NCBI GenBank assembly: GCA_038049695.1
Contig: CP142455.1
Coordinates: 24,527,501-24,591,500, forward strand
DNA length: 64,000 nucleotides
From: Cinnamomum chago
Lineage: Eukaryota; Streptophyta; Magnoliopsida; Laurales; Lauraceae
Direction: 5' to 3'
Shown: piece after piece, positions 11,053 to 22,287 of the stretch
Layout: the number at the start of each line of letters is the position of its first letter
How positions within the stretch are numbered: the stretch's first letter is position 1
The notes under the pieces: model-generated
What the model saw: the letters and a program-made list of their open reading frames with translations, nothing else
The model's database searches: none
What the model was told of the DNA's origin: nothing
Program-made: the position numbers and the translations under genes

Positions 11053-13124
11053 GGGGCATTCGGCGACGGGTCCCTAAACATGTCACTTTATTGCCTTAGG
11101 TCCACAATCTTTTTTTATAGTGTGATAGGTCCTTTTTCCAAATTTGAAGACATAAAATGTCTAATTTACCATTTCTTCAAAATCATATCCCATGATTAGT
11201 ATGATATGCCATTAATAATGGTCAACTACCATTTAATTAGCCAAGTACATTTCAAAAGATCCAAATAAATTTCAAAAAATGTAAATAAAATTTAAAAGAC
11301 GAAAAAAAAACTCAAATAAATCAGAAAAATACAAATAAATTTCAAAAGATCAAAATCAATTTAAAAAGACGCAAATAAATTTCAAAAGATCCAAATAAAT
11401 TTGAAAAAATATAAATAAATTTCAAAAGATGAAAATCAATTTCAAAAATTGAAATAAATTTAAAAAAGTGTAAATAAATTTCAAAGGACGCAAATAAAAT
11501 TAAAAAATGAAAATAAATTTAAAAAAATGCAAATTCATTTTCCAAAACTAAAGATAACTCAATTTTTCGAATTTCAGAAAAAATTGCCAAAAACTAAAAT
11601 ATTTTTGCTAAAACTCAGTTAAATTTATTTTAAAAAATGAAAATAAATTTCAAAAGAACAGCCTGAGTTTAGTTTAAAAGTCAGTTAAAATTTTCCAAAT
11701 GGAGATAAATTTGTCAGAAAGTCAACTATATTTTTCGAAAAATAAAATAAATTTTCCAAAAACTCAGATAGATTTGTCCAGAACTTAGATAAATTTATTC
11801 CAGAACTGAGATAAATTAGTCAAAAAATCAGATAGATTTGTCCAGAACTCAGAGAAATTTGTTTTAGAACTCAAATTAATTTCGCAAAACTTAAATAAAT
11901 TTGACAAAAAATAAAAAACTCATATAAACTTGACAGAAACTCATATAAATTTGTTAAAACTTAGATAAACTTGACAAAAACTCAGATAAATTTGTTCCAA
12001 AACTCATATAAATTTGTCAAGAACTCAGCTAGGTTTGTCCTTAACTTAGAAAAATTTGTTCCGAAACTCAGATAAATTTGTGCAAAATTCAAATAAATTT
12101 GACAAAAACTCAAAATTCAGATAAATTTGAAAAATCGATGGAGGACAGAGGAGATCAGATCAGATCTTGAAAAGGGTTCTTGGCTGCATCATAGATCTAC
12201 TACTGATCGCGAGATCGATTGGCCACATGCAAGTCGAGAAGAGGGGTCTGATCCCCGTGCTGAACGTGGAAGCAAAAGAACGGGATTGGTCGCAACCAGA
12301 ATCCAACCCGAACTTGGACACAGCCTAGCCCAAATCCTTTCTTCTTCGTTCTGGTTTCTGTAACCAAAAGCGGTTTTCTTCTTAGGCGACGTGAGGTGCA
12401 GCAACAGCGGACGCTGGCAAGCTGGACCTCCTTCATGGTGGTTTGGAGAATGATGTGCCCGAGACATAGCTTGTTATGAACTGATTTGTGTTGGCTGATT
12501 GTCTTCTTCATTCAATCAGATTGCGAAACGAACATGGGCATTTGAGAACCATGGGTTTTGAGTTGACTTCAGTTTTGATGAAGTATCCGATTTCTACGAC
12601 ATCGGATCACACGTCTGTTGTTTGAATTAATATCTTCATGACACTCCTTTGTCCTTACATCGTTCTCGGTCATCTGGAAACTTGAATCGAAACCGAACAC
12701 GTTCTCTGCAACTTCTTGGATTTGCAAACCAAATCCCTGGCTTGTTTTATTTTCTCCTCTTTAGAACCAACGGAGAACTTTGTTTCCTCTGCAACGTGGT
12801 TACGTGCAGGGTCCGACTACACTCACTGGAGAAGAAGGAAGGAACCTTCGGTAGCTGCCCATCCATCACCTAAAGGGGTTAAAAAATCCCGAGGATTGAA
12901 TCTCATCTACCTAGGAATGAGGGGGGGGAATCCAAGATTTGAAATTTTAAAATTCAAATATGGTTGTCTAAACAGTTGAAAGAGGAAAAATTAGTCATGT
13001 AAATTGTATTCAGGGGCCTCTGGCTGCAAACAGTCTAGCTGCTTGGACCAGAGACCTTAAAAAGAATTTGCCTGGACTGGAAGCTGGAAAGATTCAATTC
13101 TAGGGACCTTTCGCTAATTATCTC
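11053..13124. mobile_element. MULE-A, non-autonomous Mutator-like element
   Basis: The left tip (gggcattcggcgacgggtccct) and right tip (agggacctttcgctaattatctc) are the inverted equivalents of the tips of MULE-B at 19009 and 16897. The arms stay alignable for about 150-200 bases. The flanks (ataaaaaaa before, taaaagaaa after) are only an approximate 9-bp duplication. The interior (about 12140-12900) is of higher GC and holds short open frames (for example 12127-12363) that I cannot assign. Given that MULE-B carries gene sequence, it may be captured host DNA. No transposase is present. Confidence 0.75.
11240..12135. repeat. Subterminal array of about 20-bp units in MULE-A
   Basis: Dozens of degenerate copies. 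The outer part is caaataaatttcaaaagat-type and the inner part is aactcagataaatttgtc-type. The same array occurs inverted in MULE-B (about 17950-18780), so it is a family feature of one end of the element. Confidence 0.85.
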
Positions 13125-13900
13125 TAAAAGAAAATCCTTCAGCATACAGATTCAATGAGTATCAAGAGTGCAGACCCTATCAACTTATATCAACAATGAG
13201 CACCCAACTCCAAACGAAGAACATCCAACTTAGAGTCCTAATTTTAACAGTTGGGCATAAATGACATGTAGCAGCCATTAACAGCAGGGCAAACCTTAAT
13301 TAAACCAATTTGATGATGAAAAAAAGTGATTACTTTGTAGATAAACCAAATCCAAGATCTCATCTATATTCCTAGTGGGAATTCACAAAATCTCAACAGA
13401 AGGCATCTCATCCGATAACACATCACAAAATTACAACTCCACAGGGTCATAGAATTCACAAAATATGACTGCATCTCCAGGGTCATGGAATTCACAAAAT
13501 ATGACTGCATCTCCCTAAATAACCTGTTACTACAGTAAGGCATCTCAACACAAATAAATTGATTTTAATAAAAATAATAATAAAACACAACAAACAAAAT
13601 GCATTCTACAAAATTCGACAATGTTTTGAGGCCAAATTTATAACATCTCAAACAATCACATTTAAATCCAGAATTCTTTACATCACTAGAATTGCATTTC
13701 AATGAAATCCATTACATCATTCAAATTACATTTCTTTGATCAGAGATGTTCAGTTCTGAAGCCTTCTCTATCCTTTTGTCCAGTCCTTTTGCAGTTTTTG
13801 AAGAGATGCCATTGATACTATCCGAGAAAAGAAAATAGCCAATACAATTGAAAACCATTACCTCAATTAGCACTAATGTAAACATTACGAAAATGAAGAG
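13125..13900. other. Host or older element sequence between MULE-A and the copia insertion
   Basis: AT-rich with no open frame of note. A 28-bp direct duplication (agggtcat.gaattcacaaaatatgactgcatctcc) occurs at about 13443-13515. The last five bases (AAGAG, 13896-13900) are the copia target duplication. Confidence 0.5.
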
Positions 13901-14779
13901 TGAAAATTTCTGGAGGGTTGATAATCACAAACCCTAACAGAAAATAATAATCCCAACACAGATATAAATATGGAATAGAAAGAAACAATAACCTAAGTTA
14001 TTCAATCAAGCAATCAAGAAGATGGACACACGATATTTTACGTGGAAAACCCTGAATAGGGAAAAAACCACGGGACCTCACACCGGTCCACAAAGATTCA
14101 GCACTAATAATCAAAGGTTACAAGAGAAACTCACTACCCTTTACAGTTGAACTCAACCTAAGGACCACAGTGATTCTTGCCGACGACCACGCCGTTCACC
14201 TTCTCCAGCACTTCGATCTCCACACCTTAAACAAGACGAATCGATTTAGAACGTGGATGATGAATCTCCAGATGCACAAAGCTTCAACACATTAATCTCT
14301 CAAAGGGACTCTTTGGAGGAAGGTAATCTCTCTAAAAATAATCTAGGGTTTTTAACTGAGAGAGAGGTGGATTCTTTTAAAGAGGTTAAATCCTTAAATA
14401 AGCTTTTGGAAACAGATAGGAGAGATTAGGTTTGAATAGGATTGGAATACAGGGCAGAAGAGGGAAGTTCCTAAAAAATACGTGAGATTTGCCGCTGTCT
14501 GATCGATTGGACTGACTTTTAATTGAGACAAAAATTGGTCCAATCGATCGGTCAAGGGGTCCGATCGATCGGTCTGACTTTTAACTGAGAGTATTTCTGG
14601 GGCGATCGATCGGTCATGGGGCCCAATCGATCGGACAGACTTATCTGATGAAATCTTGTTGTTTTTTGCGTTTTTTGAATTCTTCCAATCTGAAGTGGTC
14701 CATCTAAAAATCTCAAATTACATTAAATCCCATGTTTTGTCCAACCACATGAATTAGCCAACACTAAAAAATACTAACA
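13901..14779 (-). repeat. 3' LTR of the copia element
   Basis: Starts tgaaaatttctggaggg and ends aatactaaca on the plus strand. It is nearly identical to 24137-25078 over the first 150 bases (about four differences seen by eye). It is about 63 bases shorter because it lacks one palindrome-bearing repeat unit. A TATTTAAG motif at 14391-14400 (minus strand) is a plausible TATA element. Confidence 0.93.
14497..14640. promoter_or_regulatory. Cluster of five CGATCGATCG-type palindromes in the 3' LTR
   Basis: Boxes centre near 14505, 14546, 14566, 14606 and 14629. They are spaced by the recurring spacer ctgacttttaactgagagtattt. They lie about 100 bases upstream of the TATA-like motif in the element's orientation, the place of U3 enhancer repeats. 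Confidence 0.7.
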
Positions 14780-14791
14780 ATCTCCCCCTTT
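14780..14791 (-). promoter_or_regulatory. Polypurine tract
   Basis: AAAGGGGGAGAT on the minus strand, abutting the 3' LTR start TGTTAGT. A second copy of the same type (aaaaggggggagat) lies at 14988-15002. Multiple polypurine tracts are typical of Sireviruses. Confidence 0.85.
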
Positions 14792-15165
14792 GGCAATTCA
14801 TGGACAAAAACATGTAATACATTAAGTCTACCCAGAAACTACCAAAAAAAATACTCCAAGAAAATCTGTCATCCATAGCCGATACCTGCAATACCTGTCA
14901 CAAGCAATCTTTGACAAAAGATCATGATCAAATAGTATGTAAAATAAGCACTCATATATAAAAAGTATGAAAACTAAACTGAACTATATCTCCCCCCTTT
15001 TGGACATAAATTAACAAGGATGAAAAATTGTAAATGAAGATGAATTAGTCTAGTAACAAAAGAGAGAGATCAAAATGGGGAAAGATATACCATCAGAAAC
15101 AAAGAGAAAGTCTAGTTAACATATAGAAAAGATTGATGCGGGGACAAAAAGATAATTGCCACGGA

Positions 15166-16265
15166 CTACTGAGGAGGAGGGAATCGACAAAGGAGAGAAT
15201 CAAGTTTCTCCTCAACCCTATTACTGCCAATTTGAAGTTGCCCAATCTGAGTAAACACCTTCTGAAACTGTGAATCCATACGATGTTCAAGTAATTCAAT
15301 CTGAGTAGATTGATCAAAAAGACGGTTCTCAAACTCTTGAAGATACGCTGGCATAGTTGATTCAAATGGAGGAGGGACTTCAGCAGCCGCGTCACCTTGT
15401 TCCGGAGCATCATCATCACTGTCATCGACATGGGAAGAGGACAGACTAATGGTGCGAAAGTAATAGGGCCTCTCCCTTTCACAATGCTATCATGTGGCCC
15501 AACAGCAACCCCACTAGCGAGAAGAATCCTAGTGAGAAGAGCCCCATAAGGAAGAGAAGTAGTCGAAGCACCGAGAGGGGCGGCCAGCATATGCTTATAG
15601 ATGGTAAGAGGAATATCAATGGACCTCCCTGTCCCAATCACATACAACAGATAACCAGTTTCCATTATCACCTCAGATGTCCTTCGCTTAGGCTCAAGAT
15701 TGAAGCAAACAAAGAGGTTTAACATGCAGTAGGACGGTGTAAGATATTTTTTCTTAAGAATTCCCCCAGGCCATACACGCCGATTACCACCAATAAGAGT
15801 TGTGATAACCTCACTCCAATCAGTGTTATCCACCGGATCTTCCATATCATCCGAGTCTAGCTCAGGAGTGGGATAGATTGCATCAAGGCTCCTATCAATT
15901 TGAAGAAATTGACTGATAAAGTTTGGATAAACTTCAATAATCATCCCACGAACAAAAGATTTAAACGACTCTTGTCCAATATCATGGATATTGTTATAAA
16001 ACTCTTGAACCAAAGACCTATATGCAGTTGGGTCAAATACATAGAGGGAGTTCCATTCCCTTTCATGAGGCCAAGTACTGAAATCAATATTCATCTTTTC
16101 CAAACGAACCGGACGTTCTACAAGCACTTGTTTCTTTGAAAAAATATTCGTAGAAGAGTTTTCTTTCACCAGACTCTGAAATCCGTTGCAGTCAAAAGGA
16201 GTGGCAGAAGATGAACTACCACGGTGACAAATCTTGTTGCGAGGTTGAGAAGCTTTGGGAGTCAT
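15166..16265 (-). pseudogene. Extra 3' ORF of the copia element (env-like position), frameshifted
   Basis: This lies between pol and the 3' LTR, where some Sireviruses carry an additional ORF. From the Met at 16265 the frame is open for about 270 residues. It includes a WPHEREW motif and the segment LVQEFYNNI that recalls the 'putative plant transposon protein' domain found in extra ORFs of plant retroelements. Near 15445-15460 the meaningful frame shifts by one. The new frame continues as an acidic DDSDDDAPEQGD linker and a Gln/Glu-rich coiled coil ending PPPQ and a stop at 15166-15168. I see no clear signal peptide or transmembrane span, so 'env-like' refers to position only. An upstream Met at 16325 is also in frame. 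Confidence 0.65.
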
Positions 16266-17255
16266 TTCCTCTTTGGAACAAAAAATCAAACACCTGGAGT
16301 GCACGACAAAAATAGAGATATCCAACCTTCAACTTAGTAATGAATCATCCAAAATGGATGAACAACGCGGATACCACACTATTATCTGCTCACAATCAAC
16401 AAAGAGTCTAGGAAAAACAGTGACAATACAATCTTCCTCCCAACAACCACAAAGAAACCAACAATTCCAATCACCCAGTACATCTACCACAACCAAATAA
16501 TAGCAAATTAAAGGAAATAGAATGAAAGAAAGAGATAAGGAGAAGAGTTACCTCAGAGAGAGCTTGAAATCCCAGTGGAAAAACTTGAAGGAGAAAGGGG
16601 AAAATGGGCTAGGGCTGAAGTAGTAAAAGAATGAGAGAAGTGGAAAGACAGAACAACACTTATAACCGGACTGAGACGTGGTCCGATCGATCGGACCTGG
16701 GCTAGAAAGGGAAAATGGGTCAAAGAAAGAGAAAAAAATGCCAATTTTTTTTTGCACAAACTCATATCAAAGTAAAAATGAATCCCTTATTGATCATACA
16801 ACAAAGATTTTACCAAGCGTAAGATTGGAAGTGAGAGTGAAAATTTTGAAATTTAGTCTGTGCTAGGATGAATGATAGAATCACACAAAAATAGAAGAGA
16901 TAATTAGCGAAAGGTCCCTCATATAGGACTTGTAAGGCCTCCAGTCCATCAACTTTTCTTTTAAGGCTTGTAGTCCATGCAACTGGACATATTTTGGCGA
17001 GAAGTCCCTGGATATAATTCGTATGACTAATTTACCCTTTCATCTGTTTTAGGCATAAAATTTTGAAATTTGAAATTTGAAATTTTATATTATCCCTCTT
17101 CTTCTTCAACCCAGAGTCAATTAGATCAATGGGGTTATGTGATAAAAACAGACCCATGATTCATGAATCGGTAACATAAATATAGCGCAACCGATGAATC
17201 AGTAACATTCATGAATCGGTAACATTCTTCCCCAATCAAATAATCCGAGGATGTG

Positions 17256-17520
17256 ATGCAAAACCCGTTCTCTCATTTCATCCTCCCAATGTTTTCCATC
17301 GATTGCAAGCATCTCAAAACACCCCACCTTCCATTCCCAAGGAAGAGAGTTACTCTTCTTCTTCTTCAAGACCCCATTTTAGAGAAATAGAAGCAGAGGA
17401 GGGGCTGCGATTTATAAAGGGGAAGAAGCTTCTCAGTGATCTCAGTACTTGGGAAATCGGTGGTCCCTGCAACTACTACATTGAAGTCTTCGACGAATCC
17501 CACCTCATTTCTGCCGTCAG
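17256..17520 (+). pseudogene. Captured first exon of a plant MurB-type (UDP-N-acetylenolpyruvoylglucosamine reductase) gene
   Basis: MurB is the FAD enzyme that reduces UDP-GlcNAc-enolpyruvate in peptidoglycan synthesis. The plant form would act in plastids. An ATG at 17256 opens a frame (MQNPFSHFILPMF...) with the Ser/Arg/Leu-rich look of a transit peptide. After about 30 codons this frame is lost. The neighbouring frame continues from about 17340 with a Ser-rich run, then LLSDLSTW, IGGPCNYYIEVFDE and LISAVR, the start of the MurB FAD-binding fold. A donor (gtagcc) follows at 17521. A one-base shift within or near the (CTT)n run around 17350 therefore breaks the exon. In-frame there is no ATG upstream of the second part. 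Later MurB exons are absent, as expected for a Pack-MULE capture. Confidence 0.7.
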
Positions 17521-17744
17521 GTAGCCCTCTCTCCCTTTGGTTTAGACGTTTGGACCTATGTCCGGGGCATGGCCCTTTTCGGTAGTCCCACACATTAGGG
17601 ACCAGGGAGTTCTTGAATGTGGGTCCACTTTCACCCATTTCGAATCGGCGATCCAGAAGGACTCGTCTCGATCGTCGGTTTGCTTCTCTATGCGTTGGGC
17701 CGGAATCGCGGGAATCGCTAGAATTGTCGGAGTTCCTCCGCTGC

Positions 17745-17822
17745 ATGTCGTCGAAGAAGAAGGGCCCCGCTGGTTCCGCAACGCCTGTGGCCGGAGATGT
17801 CTCTGTCTTTATTGAGTTGCAG
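17745..17822 (+). other. Possible second captured exon in MULE-B, unrecognised
   Basis: An ATG in good context opens MSSKKKGPAGSATPVAG..., running to GAGTTGCAG followed by GT. The GC content is high (compare the AT-rich arms). I do not recognise the protein, and the frame also remains open beyond the proposed donor, so this could equally be chance. Confidence 0.25.
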
Positions 17823-17949
17823 GTTCTGGTTCTGAACCCAAAAAGAAGAACGAAGAAGAAGAATAGGTGGGCCTGGGAATCGCAGGACCCAGAGGGTCGG
17901 TTCCAGTCCGGGTGAGGTCGGGTCAAGTTTGACCTGGTTTCAAAGCCCA

Positions 17950-18780
17950 AAAGTAAATCTATCTGAGTTTTTGAGAAATTTATCTGTGTTTTTGGCAAAT
18001 ATATATGAGTTCCCGACAAATTAAACTGAGTTTTTTGAAAATTTATCTGAGTTTTTAACAAATTTATCTGAGTTTCTAACAAATTTATCTTCATTTTGGA
18101 AATTTATCTGAGGTCTGGAACAAATTTATCTGAGTTCTGGACAAATTTAACTGAATTCTGAACAAATTTATCTGAGTTTTTTACAAATTTATCTGAGTTC
18201 TGAAATACATTTCTTTACGTTCTGGACAAATCTATCTGAGTTTTGGCTAATTTATCTGAGTTATGGGACAAATTTATCTGAGTTTGGACAAATTTATCTG
18301 AGTTTGTGGCAAATGTATTTGCGTTTTTCTAAATTTATTTATACTTTTTTGAAATTTATTTGGATCTTTTAAAATTGATTTTCATCTTTTGAGAATTATT
18401 TGAGTATTTTTAAATTGATTTTCATCTTTTGAGAATTTTTAGATTTTTTTAAATTTATTTGCTTCTTTTTAAATTTCTCTATGTTCTTTTGATATTATAG
18501 CATTTGTTTGAAATTTATTTGCGTTATTTCAAATTTATTTGTATTTTTTGGAATTAGTTTTTGTTTTTTTAGAGTTTAATTTTTTTTTTAATTTTATGTA
18601 CATCTTTTGAAATTTATTTTCGTATTTTGAAATTTATTTACATTTTTTTAAATTTATTTTCATCTTTTGAAATTGATTTGGATCTTTTGAAATTTATTTG
18701 CGTGTTTGAAATTAATTTCATTTTTAGAAATTTATTTGAAATTTGTTTCCTGTTTTTTGAACTTTATTTGAAAATCTCAT
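17950..18780. repeat. Subterminal array in MULE-B
   Basis: Inverted counterpart of the MULE-A array. About fifteen tttatctgagttttggacaaa-type units are followed by gaaatttatttgcatctttt-type units. Confidence 0.85.
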
Positions 18781-19018
18781 TAGTGGAATTTTGTTAATCG
18801 TGACTAATTTAATGGTAGTTGACCATTATTAATGACTTATCCCACTAATCATGGGATATCCCATGATTAGTGGGATATGATTTGAAGAAAGGGTAAATTA
18901 GACACTTTAGGTTTTCAAATTTGGAAAAAGGACCTTTCACACTATAAAAAAAGATTGTGGACCAAAGGCAATAAAGTGAAATGTTCAGGGACCTTTCGCC
19001 GAATCCCCCAAAATAGAA

Positions 19019-19226
19019 TCAACTCCATTTGGCCTTTTGTTTTGTTTTCTTTTTTTCGCTCTTTGAGCTGCCCAAATAAGATCCATCATAGGTGACTTTC
19101 ACACTAATGAATATGGTTGCCTTCTCTAATGAAACTTTTCAATCATATAGTAGCTATCACACATACTCGTAGGTAGTCCTGATGCTCAGGTAAAATATAA
19201 AAGGCCAGTTTTTATTATTATTATTA

Positions 19227-19258
<32 letters not shown>

Positions 19259-19309
19259 GATGCCAGGAGAGAAGAACTGAATATATGCAATCAAACCATA
19301 ACCATCAAA
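19019..19309. other. Copia remnant with (ATT)n microsatellite
   Basis: Holds an (ATT/ATG)n run at 19207-19258 and no recognisable retroelement domain. The RNase H reading frame collapses just to the right, so the end of pol has been lost or replaced here. Confidence 0.5.
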
Positions 19310-20715
19310 CTGTGATGATGTTTTTCAGTGCAAAAAAATGAAGTTTCTTTCTTGCTGTGCCATGCAACCAAATTATTGCCAATAAGAAAATAGCCACCAG
19401 AAGTGCTTTTTCGATCATCTACACAACCTGCCCAGTCAGCATCGGAGAAACCCACAACATTCATGTTGGTATCTCTTGAAAACCATATTGCAAAACTAGT
19501 GGTGCCACTAACATATTTTAGAATCCTCTTCACAGCTTGGACATGCGATTCCTTAGGTCTTGACTGATATTTAGCACAAACGAAAACACTGAAGGAGATG
19601 TCTGGCCGACTAGCAGTTAGGTACAACAGACTTCTTATCATGCTTCGATACAATCTTTCATCGAAGTCTTTCCCGGAAGAGTCTAAGCTCAACTTTACAG
19701 TGGTGCTCATAGGAGTACTGGAGTGCTTAGCAGAGTTCATCCCAAATTTCTTCAAAATATTTTCAGCATATTTGGATTGAGAAAGAAATATCCCATTCTC
19801 GCATTGTTTGATTTGTAGGCCTAAGAAGAAAAATAATTCTCCAACCATGCTCATTTCAAATTCTTGTGACATACAAGTGGCAAATGATTTAGCTAAACTT
19901 TTAGATGTGGATCCGAAAACAATATCATCCACATAAACTTGAGCAATGAGGATATTATTTCTATCTCTCTTGATAAATAAGGTTTTATCCACACTGCCCC
20001 TTTTGAAAGAGTTTTCTAGCAGGAAGGTAGTCAGTCTTTCATACCATGCTTGAGGAGCTTGCTTCAAGCCATACAAGGCTTTGTTCAATTTAAACACATG
20101 ATCGGGGCTATGTGGGTCTTGGAAGCCTTTAGGTTGTTCAACATACACCTCCTCATTCAAAAATCCATTCAAGAAGGCACTCTTGACATCCATCTGATAT
20201 AACTTGATTTTCTAGGAACAAGCTACTGCTAATAAAATGCGGATGGACTCAAGACGAGCAACCGGAGCAAATGTTTCATCAAAATCTATTCCCTCCACCT
20301 GTGTGTAGCCTTGGGCAACTAGTCTAGCTTTGTTTCTAATGACTTAACCAAGTTCATCGATTTTGTTTTTGAAAATCCATTTTGTCCCGATGACATGTGT
20401 GTTTTTGGGCCTTGGAACTAGTTTCCAAACATTGTTACGCTCAAATTGACCTAACTCCTCATGCATGGCATTAATCCAGGAGTCGTCAATAAGCGCTTCA
20501 TTTATATTTTTGGGTTCAAGAGAGGAAACATAACACAAAAAATTTACCTCATTTTGGACTTGCTGACGAGTTTTTAATGGAGCATGAATATCACCAATGA
20601 CTTTGTCAAGAGGATGATCTTTGATTACCTGAACTTTTTGGGATCTAGGATGTACTTCCTTGCTTTGAGAAGGTTGATGACTTGGTGTTCTTTGAGCAGA
20701 ACCTTTCAATTTCAA
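19310..20715 (-). pseudogene. Copia reverse transcriptase and truncated RNase H
   Basis: The linker and start of the RT (INEALIDDSWINAMHEEL, then GTKWIFKNK) run to an in-frame stop at 20344. The frame continues through [10 protein letters not shown] to another stop near 20213. It then continues as one 300-codon frame with [22 protein letters not shown] and the catalytic YVDD. The RNase H domain follows ([19 protein letters not shown]) but breaks off after AWHSKK near 19325. The AEAEY motif and everything after it are missing. The RT core itself is undamaged. Confidence 0.9.
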
Positions 20716-20786
20716 TCCAGACTCTTCACTTTCAGATTCTGATTCTGTGTCAGGAATAACAGCTTCGTGATCCGGTGTGACTGGAT

Positions 20787-21527
20787 CTAGTGGTTCCTTA
20801 TTTTGCTTCCCGTCTTGCTCAACCTGTAGAGAAGAATTAAGAGTTCTGGGAATTCATCTTCATCATCAGAAAAATAAGAAGGTCCAGCGTCATCTACAAT
20901 GACATTGATAGATTCCATGATCGTCGAAGTACGCAAATGAAACACCCTGTAGGCTTTGCTATTTATAGAATACCCAAGAAAAATCCCTTCATCACTTCGG
21001 GAGTCAAAATTTTCAAGATGTTCTCTATCTTTCAAGATGTAACACTTACTCCCAAATGTTTTGAAGTATTTAACTGTAGGTTTTCGACCATTCCATAGTT
21101 CATAGGGTGTATTCTTTGAGCCTGCCCTGATGTAGACTCGATTGATCACATATACAACAATGTTTACTGCCTCTGCCCAAAACTTCTGAGGCACGTTCTT
21201 ACTATGGATCATGACTCGAGCCATTTCTTGTTCAACTCGATTTTTTCTTTCAACAACTCCTTTTTGTTGAGGAGTTTTAGGGGCAGAGAACTCATGTTTT
21301 ATTCCATTCTTAGTACAAAAAGAGTTAAAAGAGGAGTTCTGAAACTCAGTGCCATGATCAGATTTGATTCTTGCAATTCCACCAAACTGATCGCCCTTAT
21401 CTGTAAGAAGCTGAAGCCATAAGCAATGGAACACATCAAAGGTTTCAGATTTATCTCTAAGAAAGCGAATCCAAGTAAATCTGGAGAAATCATCAACAGT
21501 GAGAAAAATGTACTTTTTTACCACCAA
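20787..21527 (-). pseudogene. Copia integrase core
   Basis: Catalytic DDE residues are visible in VDDFSRFTW, DHGTEF and QQKGVVERKN, followed by the C-terminal copia block (FGSKCYI, EGIFLGYS). The frame is entered by a shift near 21515 (from the zinc-binding part) and lost by a shift near 20840, where the acidic linker leaves frame. Otherwise the domain is complete. Confidence 0.9.
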
Positions 21528-22287
21528 TACTTTCAGATTTTGAAGGACCCATAAGATCCATATGAAGTAACTCTAGTGGTCTTTTGGTAGTAAGCATATC
21601 CAATTTCTTATGTGATCTAATTTGTTTCCCCAATTGGCAAGGGCCACACACATGGTTATGAGGTTTTTGAAGTTTGGGGAGTCCTCGAACCAATTCTTGC
21701 TTAGAGAGTTTTTCCAAATCAGAATGGTTAATGTGACCTAGCTTTTGATGCCAAAGGTCAACATTATTAACAGTAGCAGAATTGCAGCTCAAAACATTTT
21801 CATTGACAACCACATGGCAATTATCGGAATTCTTTTTACCAGAAAGAACATGTTTTCCATGACTGTCTATAATTGAACAAGCATTTAGAGAAAAATGAAC
21901 ATCATTACCAGACTCACAGAATTGACTGATACTTAGCAAGTTTTCCTTAAGGCCATCAACCAGAAAAACATTATTGATAGTTGACATACCTGGTATGTTG
22001 ACAGATCCTTTACCAATGACTTTTGATTTTCTTCCATCTCCAAATTGAACATTACCACCATGATGACTTTCAAGAGATGTGAAAAGAGACTTATCCCCTG
22101 ACATGTGTCTAGAGCACCCGCTGTCTAAATACCATACATGTGAACTTTGTGTTTTAAGAGCAGTTAAAACCACATTACAACAAAGATCAGTTTTGCGTAC
22201 CCAAATGGATTTTTGTTTGACCTTATAAGGGGTCAAATTGATCTTCCTTCTTTCATTGCGAAGTTTGTTACGCAGTCTATATTGCAA
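21493..22287 (-). pseudogene. Copia protease and GAG-pre-integrase domain
   Basis: The aspartic protease active site DSGCSRHM follows VWYL. Further on lie LLSISQ and an HHCC zinc site (H...LGHIN... C-G-P-C) preceding the integrase. The start of the frame overlaps the end of gag in another phase, so a frameshift near 22260 separates protease from gag. In intact Sireviruses gag and pol are usually one polyprotein. Confidence 0.9.

Larger units (their letters stand above)
16897..19009. mobile_element. MULE-B (Pack-MULE) inserted in the copia element
   Basis: A perfect 9-bp duplication AAAATAGAA flanks the element (16888-16896 and 19010-19018), the hallmark length of Mutator. The tips gagataattagcgaaaggtccct and the inverse of agggacctttcgccgaatccccc are imperfect inverted repeats alignable for about 150 bases to a shared ctaatttaccctttc. 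The interior carries a MurB-type first exon (17256-17520) and other GC-rich sequence. No transposase is present. It is an inverted sibling of MULE-A with different cargo. Confidence 0.92.

Noticed and set aside
11044-13133. A perfect 9-bp target duplication for MULE-A
   Set aside because: Flanks are both A-rich but match imperfectly (ataaaaaaa versus taaaagaaa), so the duplication is not claimed.
15093-15450. C-terminal part of the 410-residue open frame in the copia extra ORF
   Set aside because: Past about 15450 this frame loses protein-like character, whereas the neighbouring frame shows a good coiled coil. It is the wrong side of a frameshift.
17366-18094. 242-residue open frame on the minus strand of MULE-B
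   Set aside because: Antisense to the MurB exon and into the AT-rich array. Repetitive LLKTQINF-like residues are array units.
19207-19258. (ATT)n run as a retroposon tail
   Set aside because: It is a plain microsatellite with no LINE or SINE body next to it.
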